Part shown: one piece after another, positions 21,929-35,167 of the stretch
Position numbering within the stretch: position 1 is the stretch's first letter
Layout: each line of letters opens with the position of its first letter
Source of the DNA: Sacculina carcini
Taxonomy: Eukaryota > Arthropoda > Thecostraca > Sacculinidae
NCBI GenBank assembly: GCA_916048095.2
Contig: OU696573.1
Coordinates: 1,592,001-1,656,000 of the forward strand
DNA length: 64,000 nucleotides
Direction: 5' to 3'
Made by a program: the position numbers and the translations under genes
Notes under the pieces: model-generated
The model's database searches: none
What the model was told of the DNA's origin: nothing
What the model saw: only the letters and a program-made list of their open reading frames with translations

Positions 21929-22404
21929 TTCTTGACTTGGTCTGAATATTGAAATGTACGTCTTATTATTGCCGACTGATTGATGGCTGCTGCTGGTCTT
22001 CATAATATGTTCATCAGCACATGTGTTGATTGTTTCAAGCCTGCCTGTTTAAACTGTCATTATTGCTCTGTTTGGGATCTACTTTATAAATTGATTGTGT
22101 TTATTGTTGTTGCGTATGTGTGTTGCTTATTTTGCGTAAATGTATGTGTGTATGCGTGTGATAGTTTTGCTTGTGTGCTCGTACTTATGTGCAATCTTGT
22201 GTATATGTGTGTATGTATGTATAGGCACATGCATGTGTGTGTGCGTATGTGTGCACGAGTGAGTGTATATCTAAATATTGTGAAGTTTGTTACTGCTGCT
22301 GCAAATTATTGCTGCCTTGATGTGCTATGTCCTATATAAATTGTGGTTCTGCGAGCTCCTCCGGAGGAGTAGAACTAAAATATTCATAAAGAATAAAAGA
22401 TTAA
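19552..22404 (+). mobile_element. L2/CR1-like LINE, 5'-truncated, nearly intact RT
   Basis: Inserted in an array spacer with target duplication ACAAT (19547-19551 and 22405-22409); sister units show the empty site CACAATAATTACACAACCGCG. It begins inside the C-terminal part of an AP-type endonuclease (AGHILDLIIS) and runs through reverse transcriptase to a stop at 21926-21928. A 3' UTR with TG-rich sequence and a short tail ending GAATAAAAGATTAA follows. It is far better preserved than the minus-strand LINE copies, so it is a younger insertion. Confidence 0.9.
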
Positions 22405-23546
22405 ACAATAATAACACAACCGCGAAAATTATAAATACATTAAGTAGAAACAAAAACGTGAAACTCCAAAGTGTAAATGTTAAGGAGTGATTTCAGTGTT
22501 TAAATTTTATTACCCTATTATTTGAAATCTGTGAAATTTTTGCAAAACATTGGGATCAACTTATTAGCGCAACTATTTTCGATTTTAGCGCATCCAAATG
22601 TCACCCTTGTCGCCAGTGAGGTGACAGTTGAAGCTCATAAAGCATGCAATCCTAGCACAACCGCGAATGCTCAAGACGTATTTTAATGATAGTTATGGAA
22701 TGTACACATTTTTCTCACAAAAAATATGTTCTTCATAATTAAGTGATATTCATTACCCTTAACGAGTTTAATGAAGTTTCAGCAAAATTCTAAGTGCAAC
22801 GTTTTAGCACAACTTTTAGTAATTGTAACGCAACTTTTCTTGATTTTTAGCGCACCAAAAAGTCACCCAAATAATAAGACACGTTGTTGATTTCACGTGC
22901 AGTATATTGACAGCATTAACACATCCAACAGTTATGAATTGAATCACACAGATAGATGAAACTGTGGCGTTTGGCTCGCCACGCACTGATACGCGTTGAC
23001 AACGCAACTTCTCCAGACCGACCGTATTTTCACATACAATAAGTGAACTAACACGACACACAAACACAAACACACATATGACACGAACAAATACGACACT
23101 CAGACACACATACTAATATTCGTGCACACAGCTTCTGGTAGGCTCGACCAGGTGGCGTGCGTAATGTGTCTTTGATTGATTGAATGTCGCTCGTGTGTAA
23201 AAAGGTGTGAAATTTGTAAACAATTAATGAGTGCGTTGTGCTCTGCTGTGTGCGAGCTGTGTGTGTGTTCGAGCTGTATGTGTGTGTGTGTGTGTGTGTG
23301 CGTGCGTGTGTTGTTCGGTGTTTCAAGTGCGCTTTGTCGATTTTGCGCATTGTGATTTGTGTGGAATTTGTGTTTCTTTTTGGCTCCACATCTTCTACAT
23401 CAACGTATCTGCTCAGTTATAGGAACTCAGTTTAATAAGCGCCAAGCACTGAATTCTTATTATTATTTTTAAATAAGTCCTGGATGGTGAGTGGACTTTT
23501 GGAATACATCAATGGCAGGATAGGAGGGCCGGCAGGGACGGGAGAG
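22405..23546. other. Distal spacer and 3' flank of GPCR copy 4
   Basis: Array spacer with GCGCAACTTTT-type motifs near 22570 and 22800, then the GT-rich flank (TG run about 23279-23300). No gene. Confidence 0.5.
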
Positions 23547-25067
23547 TCACGTGATGAATAGTGCATATTTATGCGGTCGGGCGCAATTGTGAGAGCGAGA
23601 CTCAGTGTGTATTTGCGGTTTGTCAGCTGTCATGGATTCCAGCGATGTGGTGCACAACGGAAGCTGCACGTCATGTTTTATGTCAGTCATCGTTCCAGAT
23701 ATTGGTCTGCGCTTTTGATTGTGGGCAATCAAATGAGGTTCAATTACCTTAAATTTCCTCCCTACACTTTGGTCACTTGAAGTGCCTCCATTCATGTTTC
23801 CTCCATCCACCCAATTAGCCATCCATTCTTCAATGCTGTCGTCGATGCAGTCTTCGATGTCCATATTTTCCATCGATGAGATTTCCGAGCTCATTTCAAT
23901 GTTTGTGATATGTTCAGTGTTGAATTTCGCTCCCTTCCTTGTTTCATTTGACTGATCGTTTTTGTGAATAATGTCGGCGGTGCTGTTCTGACCGGAACGA
24001 TTGTGGTTGACATATTCTGCTGGCCTGATGGTCTCTCCATCACAGACCTCCTGCACGTCCACCACAAACACAGCAGGCAACCGCGCATCACCGCCGTTAT
24101 CTTCGTGTTTCTCTGATCCTCGTTGATGTTGTGTGCTTGGTAATTGCTCGTTTCCATTGTTCTGCTGGATTTCCTCCACCTTATTACGGCATGTGATCGC
24201 TTTAAATATGGCCGAGTATTCATTCCTCAACAATCTATTAGACAAGCCGAACACCCATCCATCCAATATATACGAGATCATGGTCATTTGAAGACTCGCA
24301 TTTTTCAGCACTCTAGGTAATTGAATGACGAACTGGTCAGTTAGCATGACAATACAGCTTGGCAGAATGAAGAACAAGGCTATAATTGTTCCCCGAATAA
24401 CTTCACGGTAATTTCTCATAGTATTTTTGTTTTCCGTTACTCCCATTAATTTTCGCTGATCGCGGATTTCATTGGAATGTTTGGCTGCCTGGTGAGACAC
24501 AATTACATTGAGGACAATCACCATCATGTTGATGATCAGAATTATACTATAAGTGAGACTTATAAGCCAGGAGGGAACAACAACTACTATTATACACTTT
24601 CCCTCAGATTTCTCCCATTCTCCGAAGTTCCATAGAAGAGCGTAGTGTATCAGCCAGTACAGCACGGCTGTTATCCACGGGATTGTCAGCAGCATGAAGT
24701 GGTTGAACGACGTCATTACCTGGTAGTATCGCAGACCATGCTGGACCGACACGTATCTCTCAACGTTGAGAGCCAACAGACACGCACTGGAACACACAGC
24801 GAGCGAGGAGACGGAAGTTATGGTCAGGGTGCAGGTAATGCGGGCCCGCTGAAAGTCTAGCGTGTTGACAAATGGGTTGAATGCAACAAAGCCAAGCAGC
24901 AGAGCTTCGGCAGTTGCCATGTTGGCCAATGTTTGAAACATGATCTTGCAACGCAGTCGACGTCGAAGCAAAATTAACAGCGCCGGCACAGACGACAGCA
25001 AAGTACCCGCCAGACTTATCGCTATGGTTGTATTGAGCTGAAAATTGTCTTGATCTTGCTCAGCCAT
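23547..25067 (-). CDS. Rhodopsin-like GPCR, array copy 4 (506 aa)
   Basis: Intact paralogue with a short tail. The predicted N-terminus NFQLNTTIAIS carries an NTT sequon just before TM1. ECL1 reads FNPFVNTLDF, ECL2 EKSEGKCIIVVVV, and ECL3 LKNAS (second sequon). TM4 has TIPW instead of TSPW. The tail has VCDGETIRPAEYVNHNRSG and SSEISSMENMD, both shared in part with copies 6 and 8. Its N-terminal region recurs in copy 5. Confidence 0.9.
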   Translation of the reverse strand: MAEQDQDNFQLNTTIAISLAGTLLSSVPALLILLRRRLRCKIMFQTLANMATAEALLLGFVAFNPFVNTLDFQRARITCTLTITSVSSLAVCSSACLLALNVERYVSVQHGLRYYQVMTSFNHFMLLTIPWITAVLYWLIHYALLWNFGEWEKSEGKCIIVVVVPSWLISLTYSIILIINMMVIVLNVIVSHQAAKHSNEIRDQRKLMGVTENKNTMRNYREVIRGTIIALFFILPSCIVMLTDQFVIQLPRVLKNASLQMTMISYILDGWVFGLSNRLLRNEYSAIFKAITCRNKVEEIQQNNGNEQLPSTQHQRGSEKHEDNGGDARLPAVFVVDVQEVCDGETIRPAEYVNHNRSGQNSTADIIHKNDQSNETRKGAKFNTEHITNIEMSSEISSMENMDIEDCIDDSIEEWMANWVDGGNMNGGTSSDQSVGRKFKVIEPHLIAHNQKRRPISGTMTDIKHDVQLPLCTTSLESMTADKPQIHTESRSHNCARPHKYALFIT

Positions 25068-26201
25068 TGTCAGTAGATACAACAGAAAAGATCGTTTTTT
25101 GGCCGACACAACTGTAAGACAATGACACCGCGCAAACAAAAAATTACTAAGAATATATATTCCATAGTACCCATATATGATTTTGCTTTATAAGGTATAG
25201 TTGACAGTAGCGTAAGTTAATCAGCTGTGCTAACTATTCATTGAACAAGTGCGAAACTTTGATTGAGAAGGAACAATGGCATTGCCTATGGATATTTTGT
25301 GACCAACATGCGACAGCATGACAGACAGCTGGTCCAGCTAGTGAATGTGCCATCATGAGTTTTACAGAAATAATACAATTACTTTCAGTGAGTTCTATTT
25401 GAATTGAATAAATATTGCTTTTATCCAGGCTTCATTTGATTGCGGTTTTTGTTAATTAGCAGGGCATGACCCCACTGATTCAATTTCAGTTAAGCTATCA
25501 TATTAAGTATCACATTAAGTTCTTAGTAACAATAGTGATGCAGATTGAAGTACACCATAACTCGCTCTGTATTACTGGTCGAACACTGACGTCGCAACAT
25601 CTCCCTGGCCCACTATTATCCTGCATTCTTCCTAATTTTCTACTATATCTGTGCAGAACTACTAAACGTCCGTAGTAAATTGACTTGCTTCCAACTCTTG
25701 TATATATAATCTCTTCAATAACACTGTGCAAACAGTTGTTTTACCTGACACAAAAGGCGCGATAATAAAGATTGGCTGGTTGATTGGTGACTGCTGCTCC
25801 GGAGATGTGACCAGGGTTGCGTGTCGTTGTCCAGTGAAATGCTGGCAATGTTTGTTGTGTTGTTTCAACCGCAATGGTTGCCATGCAAACCATTGCGTCA
25901 CTCGTATTACGCTGCATTATCATCTGGTATTTAATATGCTTTCAATATTCACATGGTTGGTGCCATTGTGTCGTTGTGTTCGCAACAAAGGCCACTTTTT
26001 CAGAATGATGTGTCCTGCAGCCATAAAATGCAATCATATAATGGCGATATTGATGACCAGTAAGGTGACCTTTTGTTGCATATGCAACTTTTTCATCATA
26101 TATTCTGTTCTTATTGAGAAGTCCAAAAATCTTTATTTTATTGATCTGAGGTAAGTATTTAATAATTTATACACGCAACTTTTTGCAACTTTTTGGTTTC
26201 A
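25068..26201. other. 5' flank of copy 4 and intergenic block
   Basis: Conserved upstream flank and spacer, nearly identical to 31705-32838. A 142-codon cysteine-rich plus-strand frame at 25726-26154 is open here but not in most units. The intron-like donor GTAAGT (26151) has its acceptor displaced by the LINE. No supported gene. Confidence 0.5.
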
Positions 26202-28538
26202 ACAACAACAACAACAGCAAATGTATTTTCTATAGCGCACACAGTAATCAGAGGAGCGAAACATAACACATAAATGGACGAAAGAAAAAAAAGAATTAAG
26301 TAGCTCGGCGGGGGAGAGTCACAATGAGCAGTCGAAGAAAGTCAATATACATGGTAATATTGGAGTAAATATAGAGTAGATACATGGATATGAATAAATA
26401 CATGTAAACATAGAGTTACTGAGCAAAATTATCAAATAAGTAAAAGTAGGTGAGGGCACAAACAAGCAAGTGGCAATATGAGGGCTAGTGTCGTCGACAC
26501 GGAGGGGTAAGAGGGGACGGCAAGGATAGTAAATAGTTGTGCAGTGAGGTAGGAAAGGACATGTAAGATTTCTTCTCCAGTATGTGAAGAGGTAGATAAT
26601 CATATACACGAGGAGCAGAGATGAAGAATGATTTAGCGCACCAGCTGGATGCATGGAGAGCAGGATGGGAGACGGGGGGAACAGGACGACGGCTAGAAAG
26701 ATTGGTGTTATAGGTAAGTAGCGAAGACAGATAGGCAGGTAGAGAAGACGTGTGAAGAAGTTTATATACAAGACAACATAGCTTAAAATGAATCCTAGAG
26801 ACAGCGGGCAGCCAACCGAGTTTGTGAATGTGAGCGTAGGTAGGTGTTCTGGGAGGGAGACGTAACACAAATCTGCACGAGAGATTGATGATAGACTGGA
26901 GGGAGCGAATAGACTTTTGAGGTAGATGAAAAAATAAAGAGTTACAATAGTCAATACGTGAGAATATATAAGAATTTACAAGGAGAAGAGCGGATGACTC
27001 GTCTATGTATTGACGTATAGGGTAAAATTGTCTTAAGGTGAAACGGCAGGAACGATGGATGTACGAGAGATGCTTGCAGAAATTGAGGGAAGGATCCAAA
27101 AAAATACTTAGGTTTCGGATGTGGGACGAGAGAGGCAAATCAAATGAGCAAGGGGTAATTCTGGGGGAATGAAACAAAATTATTTCCGTTTTGTCAGGGT
27201 TCAGTAAAAGTTTTCTGGAGGACGCCCATGCAGAAATGTGTGATAAGAGTTGACCGACCAGACCAAGTTTAGAAAGAGAGAAAGGAAAGTAAATTTGAAT
27301 GTCGTCCGCGTAAATATGAAATATGATAGGATAAGAGCGAAGAATAGGGCAAAGAGTAGAAACATAAGGATTGAATAGAAGGGGACCGAGAAGAGAGCCT
27401 TGGGGAACACCGGACTTGAGATGTACATGATTGGAAAATTCTGCATTGGAGCGTACAGCAAAGGTCCTGTCAGTCAGATTGGAAGACAGGAGATTTAGGG
27501 CAGAAGATGACAGGCCAACGTGAGCAAGATCTTGACAGAGAATAGAATGGTCGACAAGGTCAAAAGCAGAAGATAAATCTAGAGAAATAAAGAGGACAGA
27601 GTCGCCGGTAGAAAAAGAAGTAAAAATATCATTTAAGAGGGAAAGAAGAACAGTTTCAGTGGAGTGATTAGAATTGAAACCGGATTGACAAGGATCAAGG
27701 GCTGAATTTATACAAGGTCGCAGCTAGGGCAGAATAGCGGCTCCAGGGATGGATTTCTTAGGACAGGGGAGACAATTGCGTGTTGAGATGCCAGAAAAGT
27801 ACCATGGAGGAAAGAAGAGTTAATAAAGTGAGTGAGTAAAGGAGCGAGAAGAATGACAGAGTCAGAAAGTGCCTTAAAGTTGATAGGATCTGAGGTGCAC
27901 CTCGAATTGTGTAGTTTCTTAAGGAATATGGCGGTGGTAGCAGGAGAGATAGGAGAAAAGGAATCCAAGGAGATATTGGAGGACGGGAAAGTCAAGGACA
28001 GTGAAGAGGACGACAATTTTTATTCGGCTTTGGAAAGTTTTTTCTGGAAAAATAATGAGAAGTCAGACGCCGAAATTGAGCAGGGAGTTGATTTTGCAAT
28101 ACCGGTGAGAGATTTCAAGGTCTAGGTACTTGGACTGGGAGGACGTTGAGCGTGAAGTAAGTTTTGATTTATAGAAAGAAGATTTGGCGGCAGTAAGAGC
28201 AGAAATAAAAGAATTTCGGGCAGTGCAAAACTGAGACCACTTCAGGTCAGTTTTGAACCGGCGCCAGCAGCGCTCACGGGCCCGAGACTCAGCTCGCAGA
28301 CGGCGTAAGTCAGGAGTTAGCCATGGTTGCTGGCTGACAGAAGGTTTGACGACACATATGCGCAAGGGGAACAGTGTATCATTGACAGTGTATCATTGAT
28401 CAAACACTCATTGATAAAATGGGAAAGAGCCATCGGGGGAAGGAAATGGTAATGTATCGGAGATAGAGAATGAGAGACGAGAAGCCTGAAATGGGGAGTC
28501 AAAATTACGGAAGATTTGTGAGAAGTAAGTTTTAGAAG
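26202..28538 (-). mobile_element. CR1/L2-like LINE fragment, copy A
   Basis: 2337 bp between GGTTTCA repeats (26195-26201 and 28539-28545). Read on the minus strand, it starts in the endonuclease-RT linker (QPWLTPDLRRLRAESRARER), continues with RT pieces including SGVPQGSLLGP and catalytic YADD (27301-27312), then the C-terminal LHKLGWLP region ending near 26485. A 3' UTR follows, with GCGCTATAG and a TTG-repeat tail. Frameshifts and stops break the coding region into segments of about 60-230 codons, so it is not autonomous. Copies B and C are over 99% alike by eye. This copy has a small rearrangement near 28378-28402 (GTGTATCATTGA repeated). Confidence 0.9.
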
Positions 28539-30171
28539 GGTTTCAGCACAACTTATGCAACTGTTCATTTTTAAGAGCAACTATTTAGATTTAGAAAAAC
28601 ATTTCACACTATAATGCATTTTGAAATTTTTTAAACATAAACTCGATAAGCATGTATCTGGAAGACTTGAGAACATTGTGCTTGTGTGTGGTGCTAGACA
28701 TCCTGCTTATTTACGTAGACATAATACAGACATAGGCAATATAATATAGACATAGCACTCTGATATAGACACCCGTATTATTGCAATAAAATTGAACAAT
28801 AATTTTTATACTTTTCGGGCAACCTTGTAGCAACTAGTTAGATCAACAGCACTGAAATATAATGACCGCATAATCAGATGATGTTTTATCTGCGAAATCC
28901 ATCTAGACCTCGGAACATTTTTGAAAATCAACATCGAGTGAGTGTCAAATTATATTGTATATTTAAATATCACTGCGCGAGATGTGCGACAGATTCGACA
29001 GACTAGACAAGCATGTGAAACACAATAATTACACAACCGCGAAAATTATAAATACATTAAGTAGAAACAAAAACGTGAAACTTCAAAGTGTAATGTTAAG
29101 GAGTGATTTCAGTGTTTAAGTCTTATTACCCTGTAGGCGTTATTATTTAAAATTATTTAGTATTATTTAAAATTGGTGATATTCTAGCGAAACATTGGGA
29201 TCAACTTATTAGCGCAACTATTTGTGATTTAAGGCATCCAAATGTCACCCTTGTCGCCAGTGAGGTGACAGTTGAAGCTCATGAAGCATGCAATCCTAAC
29301 ACAACCGTCAATGCTCAAAACGTATTTTAGTGATAGTTATGGAATGTACACATTTTTCTCACAAAAAATATGTTTTTCATAATTAAGCGATATTCATTAC
29401 CCTTTACGAGTTTAATGAAGTTTCAGCGAAATTCTAAGTGCAACGTTTTAGCGCATCTTTTAGTAATTGTAACGCAACTTTTCTTGATTTTTAGCGCGCC
29501 AAAATGTCACCCAAATAATAAGACACGTTGTTGATTTCACGTGCAGTATATTGACAGCATTAACACATCCAACAGTTATGAATTGAATCACACAGATAGA
29601 TGAAACTGTGGCGTTTGGCTCGCCACGCACTGATACGCGTTGACAACGCAACTTCTCCAGACCGACCGTATTTTCACATACAATAAGTGAACTAACACGA
29701 CACACAAACACAAACACACATATGACACGAACAAATACGACACTCAGACACACATACTAATAGTCGTGCACACAGCTTCTGGTAGGTTCGGCCAGGTGGC
29801 GTGCGAAATGTGTCGTTGATTGATTGAATGTCGCTCGTGTGGAAAAAGGTGTGAAATTTGTAAACAATTAATGAGTGCGTTGTGCTCTGCTGTGTGCGAG
29901 CTGTGTGTGTGTTCGAGCTGTATGTGTGTGTGTGTGTGCGTGTGTTGTTCGGTGTTTCAAGTTCGCTTTGTCGATTGTGATTTGTGTGGTATTTGTGTTT
30001 CTTTTTGGCTCCACATCTTCTACATCAACGTATCTGCTCAGTTATAGGAACTCAGTGTAATAAGCGCCAAACACTGAATTCTTATTATTATTTTTAAATA
30101 AGTCCTGGATGGTGAGTGGACTTTTGGAATACATCAATGGCTGGATAGGAGGGCTGGCAGGGACGGGAGAG
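28539..30171. other. Spacer and 3' flank of GPCR copy 5
   Basis: Array spacer with GCGCAACT motifs, then the GT-rich flank. The stretch from about 29650 to 30170 is nearly identical to 12970-13490 before copy 3, marking a recent copying event. No gene. Confidence 0.5.
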
Positions 30172-31704
30172 TCACATGCTGAATATTGCATATTTATGCG
30201 GTCGGGTGCAATTGTGAGAGCGAGACTCAGTGTGTATTTGCGGTTTGTCAGCTGTCATGGATTCCAGTGATGTGGTGCACAACGGAAGCTGCACGTCATG
30301 TTTTATGTCAGTCATCGTTCCAGATATTGGTCTGCGCTTTTGATTGTGGGCAATCAAATGAGGTTCAATTACCTTAAATTTCCTCCCTACACTAAGATCA
30401 CTTGAAGTGCCTCCATTCATGTTTCCTCCATCGACCCAATTAGCCATCCATTCTTCAATGCTGTCGTTGATGCAGTCTTCGATGTCCATATTTTCCATCG
30501 ATGACATTTCCGAGCTCATTTCAATGTTTGTGATATGTTCATTGTTGAATTTCGCTCCCTTCCTTGTTTCATTTGACTGATCGTTTTTGTGAATAATGTC
30601 GGCGGTGCTGTTCTGACCGGAACAATTGTGGTTGATATATTTTGTTGGCCTGATGGTCTCTCCACCACAGACCTCCTGCACGTCCACCACAAACACATTG
30701 GGCAACCTGGCACCACCGCCTGTGTTTTCCACTTGACCTTCGTGTTTCTCTGATCCTCGTTGATGATGTGTGCTTGGTAATTGCTCGTTTCCATTGTTCT
30801 GCTGGATTTCCTCCACCTTATTACGGCATGTAATCGCATTAAATAGAGCCGAGTATTCATTCCTCAACAATCTATTAGACAAGCCGAACACCCATCCATC
30901 CAATATATACGAGATCATGGTCATTTGAAGGCTCACATGTTTCAGCACTGCAGGTACTTGAATGATGAACTGGTCAATTAGCATTACAATACAGCTGGGC
31001 AGAATGAAGAACAAGGCTATAATTGTTCCCCCAATAACCCCACGGTAATTTCTCATAGTATTTTTGTTTTCTGTTACTCCCATTAATTTTCGCTGATCGC
31101 GGATTTCATTGGAATGCTTGGCTGCCTGGTGAGACACAATTACATTGAGGACAATCACCATCATGTTGATGATCAGAATCAAGCCATAAGTGAGACTTAT
31201 AAGCCAGGAGGGAACAACATCTACTATTATACACTTTCCCTCAGATTTATCCCATTCTCCGAAGTTCCATAGAAGAGCGAAGTGTATCAGCCAGTACAGC
31301 ACGGCTGTTATCCACGGGCTTGTCAGCAGCATGAAGTGGTTGAACGACGTCATTACCTGGTAGTATCGCAGACCATGCTGGACCGACACGTATCTCTCAA
31401 CGTTGAGAGCCAACAGACACGCACTGGAACACACAGCGAGCGAGAAGACGGAAGTCATGGTCATGGTGCAGGTAATGCGGGCCCGCTGAAAGTCTAGCGT
31501 GTTGAGAAATGGGTTGAATGCAACAAAGCCAAGCAGCAGAGCTTCGGCAGTTGCCATGTTGGCCAATGTTTGAAACATGATCTTGCAACGCAGTCGACGT
31601 CGAAACAAAATTAACAGCGCCGGCACAGACGACAGCAAAGTACCCGCCAGACTTATCGCTATGGTTGTATTGAGCTGAAAATTGTCTTGATCTTGCTCAG
31701 CCAT
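30172..31704 (-). CDS. Rhodopsin-like GPCR, array copy 5 (510 aa), mosaic
   Basis: Intact. The first roughly 75 residues (NFQLNTTIAIS with its NTT sequon, FNPFLNTLDF) match copy 4. From TM4 on (HFALLWNFGEWDKSEGKCIIVDVV, KHVSLQ, EGQVENTGGG, C-terminus KYAIFSM) it matches copy 3, including the 3' flank. The join lies in the TM3-TM4 region. One unusual change is IGG for IRG at the start of TM6, and the acidic tail has DCINDS for DCIDDS. Confidence 0.9.
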   Translation of the reverse strand: MAEQDQDNFQLNTTIAISLAGTLLSSVPALLILFRRRLRCKIMFQTLANMATAEALLLGFVAFNPFLNTLDFQRARITCTMTMTSVFSLAVCSSACLLALNVERYVSVQHGLRYYQVMTSFNHFMLLTSPWITAVLYWLIHFALLWNFGEWDKSEGKCIIVDVVPSWLISLTYGLILIINMMVIVLNVIVSHQAAKHSNEIRDQRKLMGVTENKNTMRNYRGVIGGTIIALFFILPSCIVMLIDQFIIQVPAVLKHVSLQMTMISYILDGWVFGLSNRLLRNEYSALFNAITCRNKVEEIQQNNGNEQLPSTHHQRGSEKHEGQVENTGGGARLPNVFVVDVQEVCGGETIRPTKYINHNCSGQNSTADIIHKNDQSNETRKGAKFNNEHITNIEMSSEMSSMENMDIEDCINDSIEEWMANWVDGGNMNGGTSSDLSVGRKFKVIEPHLIAHNQKRRPISGTMTDIKHDVQLPLCTTSLESMTADKPQIHTESRSHNCTRPHKYAIFSM

Positions 31705-32838
31705 TGTCAGTAGATACAACAGAAAAGGTCGTTTTTTGGCCGACACAACTGTAAGACAATGACACCGCGCAAACAAAAAATTACTAAGAATATATATTCC
31801 ATGGTACCCATATATGATTTTGCTTTATAAGGTATAGTTGACAGTAGCGTAAGTTAATCAGCTGTGCTAACTATTCATTGAACAAGTGCGAAACTTTGAT
31901 TGAGAAGGAACAATGGCATTGCCTATGGATATTTTGTGACCAACATGCGACAGCATGACAGACAGCTGGTCCAGCTAGTGAATGTGCCATCATGAGTTTT
32001 ACAGAAATAATACAATTACTTACAGTGAGTTCTATTTGAATTGAATAAATATTGCTTTTATCCAGGCTTCATTTGATTGCGGTTTTTGTTAATTAGCAGG
32101 GCATGACCCCACTGATTCAATTTCAGTTAAGCTATCATATTAAGTATCACATTAAGTTCTTAGTAACAATAGTGATGCAGATTGAAGTACACCATAACTC
32201 GCTCTGTATTACTGGTCGAACACTGACGTCGCAACATCTCCCTGGCCCACTATTATCCTGCATTCTTCCTAATTTTCTACTATATCTGTGCAGAACTACT
32301 AAACGTCCGTAGTAAATTGACTTGCTTCCAACTCTTGTATATATAATCTCTTCAATAACACTGTGCAAACAGTTGTTTTACCTGACACAAAAGGCACGAG
32401 AATAAAGATTGGCTGGTTGATTGATGACTGCTGCTCCGGAGATGTGACCAGGGTTGCGTGTCGTTGTCCAGTGAAATGCTGGCAATGTTTGTTGTGCTGC
32501 TTCAACGGCAATGGTTGCCATGCAAACCATTGCGTCACTCGTATTACGCTGCATTATCATCTGGTATTTAATATGCTTTCAATATTCACATGGTTGGTGC
32601 CATTGTGTCGTTGTGTTCGCAACAAAGGCCACTTTTTCAGAATGATGTGTCCTGCAGCCATAAAATGCAATCATATAATGGCGATATTGATGACCAGTAA
32701 GGTGACCTTTTGTTGCATATGCAACTTTTTCATCATATATTCTGTTCTTATTGAGAAGTCCAAAAATCTTTATTTTATTGATCTGAGGTAAGTATTTAAT
32801 AATTTATACACGCAACTTTTTGCAACTTTTTGGTTTCA
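31705..32838. other. 5' flank of copy 5 and intergenic block
   Basis: Nearly identical to 25068-26201. No gene. Confidence 0.5.
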
Positions 32839-35167
32839 ACAACAACAACAACAGCAAATGTATTTTCTATAGCGCACACAGTAATCAGAGGAGCGAAACA
32901 TAACACATAAATGGACGAAAGAAAAAAAAGAATTAAGTAGCTCGGCGGGGGAGAGTCACAATGAGCAGTCGAAGAAAGTCAATATACATGGTAATATTGG
33001 AGTAAATATAGAGTAGATACATGGATATGAATAAATACATGTAAACATAGAGTTACTGAGCAAAATTATCAAATAAGTAAAAGTAGGTGAGGGCACAAAC
33101 AAGCAAGTGGCAATATGAGGGCTAGTGTCGTCGACACGGAGGGGTAAGAGGGGACGTCAAGGATAGTAAATAGTTGTGCAGTGAGGTAGGAAAGGACATG
33201 TAAGATTTCTTCTCCAGTATGTGAAGAGGTAGATAATCATATACACGAGGAGCAGAGATGAAGAATGATTTAGCGCACCAGCTGGATGCATGGAGAGCAG
33301 GATGGGAGACGGGGGGAACAGGACGACGGCTAGAAAGATTGGTGTTATAGGTAAGTAGCGAAGACAGATAGGCAGGTAGAGAAGACGTGTGAAGAAGTTT
33401 ATATACAAGACAACATAGCTTAAAATGAATCCTAGAGACAGCGGGCAGCCAACCGAGTTTGTGAATGTGAGCGTAGGTAGGTGTTCTGGGAGGGAGACGT
33501 AACACAAATCTGCACGAGAGATTGATGATAGACTGGAGGGAGCGAATAGACTTTTGAGGTAGATGAAAAAATAAAGAGTTACAATAGTCAATACGTGAGA
33601 ATATATAAGAATTTACAAGGAGAAGAGCGGATGACTCGTCTATGTATTGACGTATAGGGTAAAATTGTCTTAAGGTGAAACGGCAGGAACGATGGATGTA
33701 CGAGAGATGCTTGCAGAAATTGAGGGAAGGATCCAAAAAAATACTTAGGTTTCGGATGTGGGACGAGAGAGGCAAATCAAATGAGCAAGGGGTAATTCTG
33801 GGGGAATGAAACAAAATTATTTCCGTTTTGTCAGGGTTCAGTAAAAGTTTTCTGGAGGACGCCCATGCAGAAATGTGTGATAAGAGTTGACCGACCAGAC
33901 CAAGTTTAGAAAGAGAGAAAGGAAAGTAAATTTGAATGTCGTCCGCGTAAATATGAAATATGATAGGATAAGAGCGAAGAATAGGGCAAAGAGTAGAAAC
34001 ATAAGGATTGAATAGAAGGGGACCGAGAAGAGAGCCTTGGGGAACACCGGACTTGAGATGTACATGATTGGAAAATTCTGCATTGGAGCGTACAGCAAAG
34101 GTCCTGTCAGTCAGATTGGAAGACAGGAGATTTAGGGCAGAAGATGACAGGCCAACGTGAGCAAGATCTTGACAGAGAATAGAATGGTCGACAAGGTCAA
34201 AAGCAGAAGATAAATCTAGAGAAATAAAGAGGACAGAGTCGCCGGTAGAAAAAGAAGTAAAAATATCATTTAAGAGGGAAAGAAGAACAGTTTCAGTGGA
34301 GTGATTAGAATTGAAACCGGATTGACAAGGATCAAGGGCTGAATTTATACAAGGTCGCAGCTAGGGCAGAATAGCGGCTCCAGGGATGGATTTCTTAGGA
34401 CAGGGGAGACAATTGCGTGTTGAGATGCCAGAAAAGTACCATGGAGGAAAGAAGAGTTAATAAAGTGAGTGAGTAAAGGAGCGAGAAGAATGACAGAGTC
34501 AGAAAGTGCCTTAAAGTTGATAGGATCTGAGGTGCACCTCGAATTGTGTAGTTTCTTAAGGAATATGGCGGTGGTAGCAGGAGAGATAGGAGAAAAGGAA
34601 TCCAAGGAGATATTGGAGGACGGGAAAGTCAAGGACAGTGAAGAGGACGACAATTTTTATTCGGCTTTGGAAAGTTTTTTCTGGAAAAATAATGAGAAGT
34701 CAGACGCCGAAATTGAGCAGGGAGTTGATTTTGCAATACCGGTGAGAGATTTCAAGGTCTTGTTACTTGGACTGGGAGGACGTTGAGCGTGAAGTAAGTT
34801 TTGATTTATAGAAAGAAGATTTGGCGGCAGTAAGAGCAGAAATAAAAGAATTTCGGGCAGTGCAAAACTGAGACCACTTCAGGTCAGTTTTGAACCGGCG
34901 CCAGCAGCGCTCACGGGCCCGAGACTCAGCTCGCAGACGGCGTAAGTCAGGAGTTAGCCATGGTTGCTGGCTGACAGAAGGTTTGACGACACATATGCGC
35001 AAGGGGAACAGTGTATCATTGATGCTAGACAAACACTCATTGATAAAATGGGAAAGAGCCATCGGGGGAAGGAAATGGTAATGTATCGGAGATAGAGAAT
35101 GAGAGACGAGAAGCCTGAAATGGGGAGTCAAAATTACGGAAGATTTGTGAGAAGTAAGTTTTAGAAG
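32839..35167 (-). mobile_element. CR1/L2-like LINE fragment, copy B
   Basis: 2329 bp with the same ends and the same GGTTTCA flanks (32832-32838 and 35168-35174) as copy A. A few substitutions separate it from A and C, for example GGGACGTC near 33154 and TCTTGTTAC near 34758. It arose by duplication of the unit, not by new transposition. Confidence 0.9.

Noticed and set aside
25726-26154. Cysteine-rich 142-codon plus-strand frame recurring in several spacers
   Set aside because: Its length and frame change from unit to unit through indels and stops, and the sequence on the other strand gives equally long frames. There is no sign of coding constraint.
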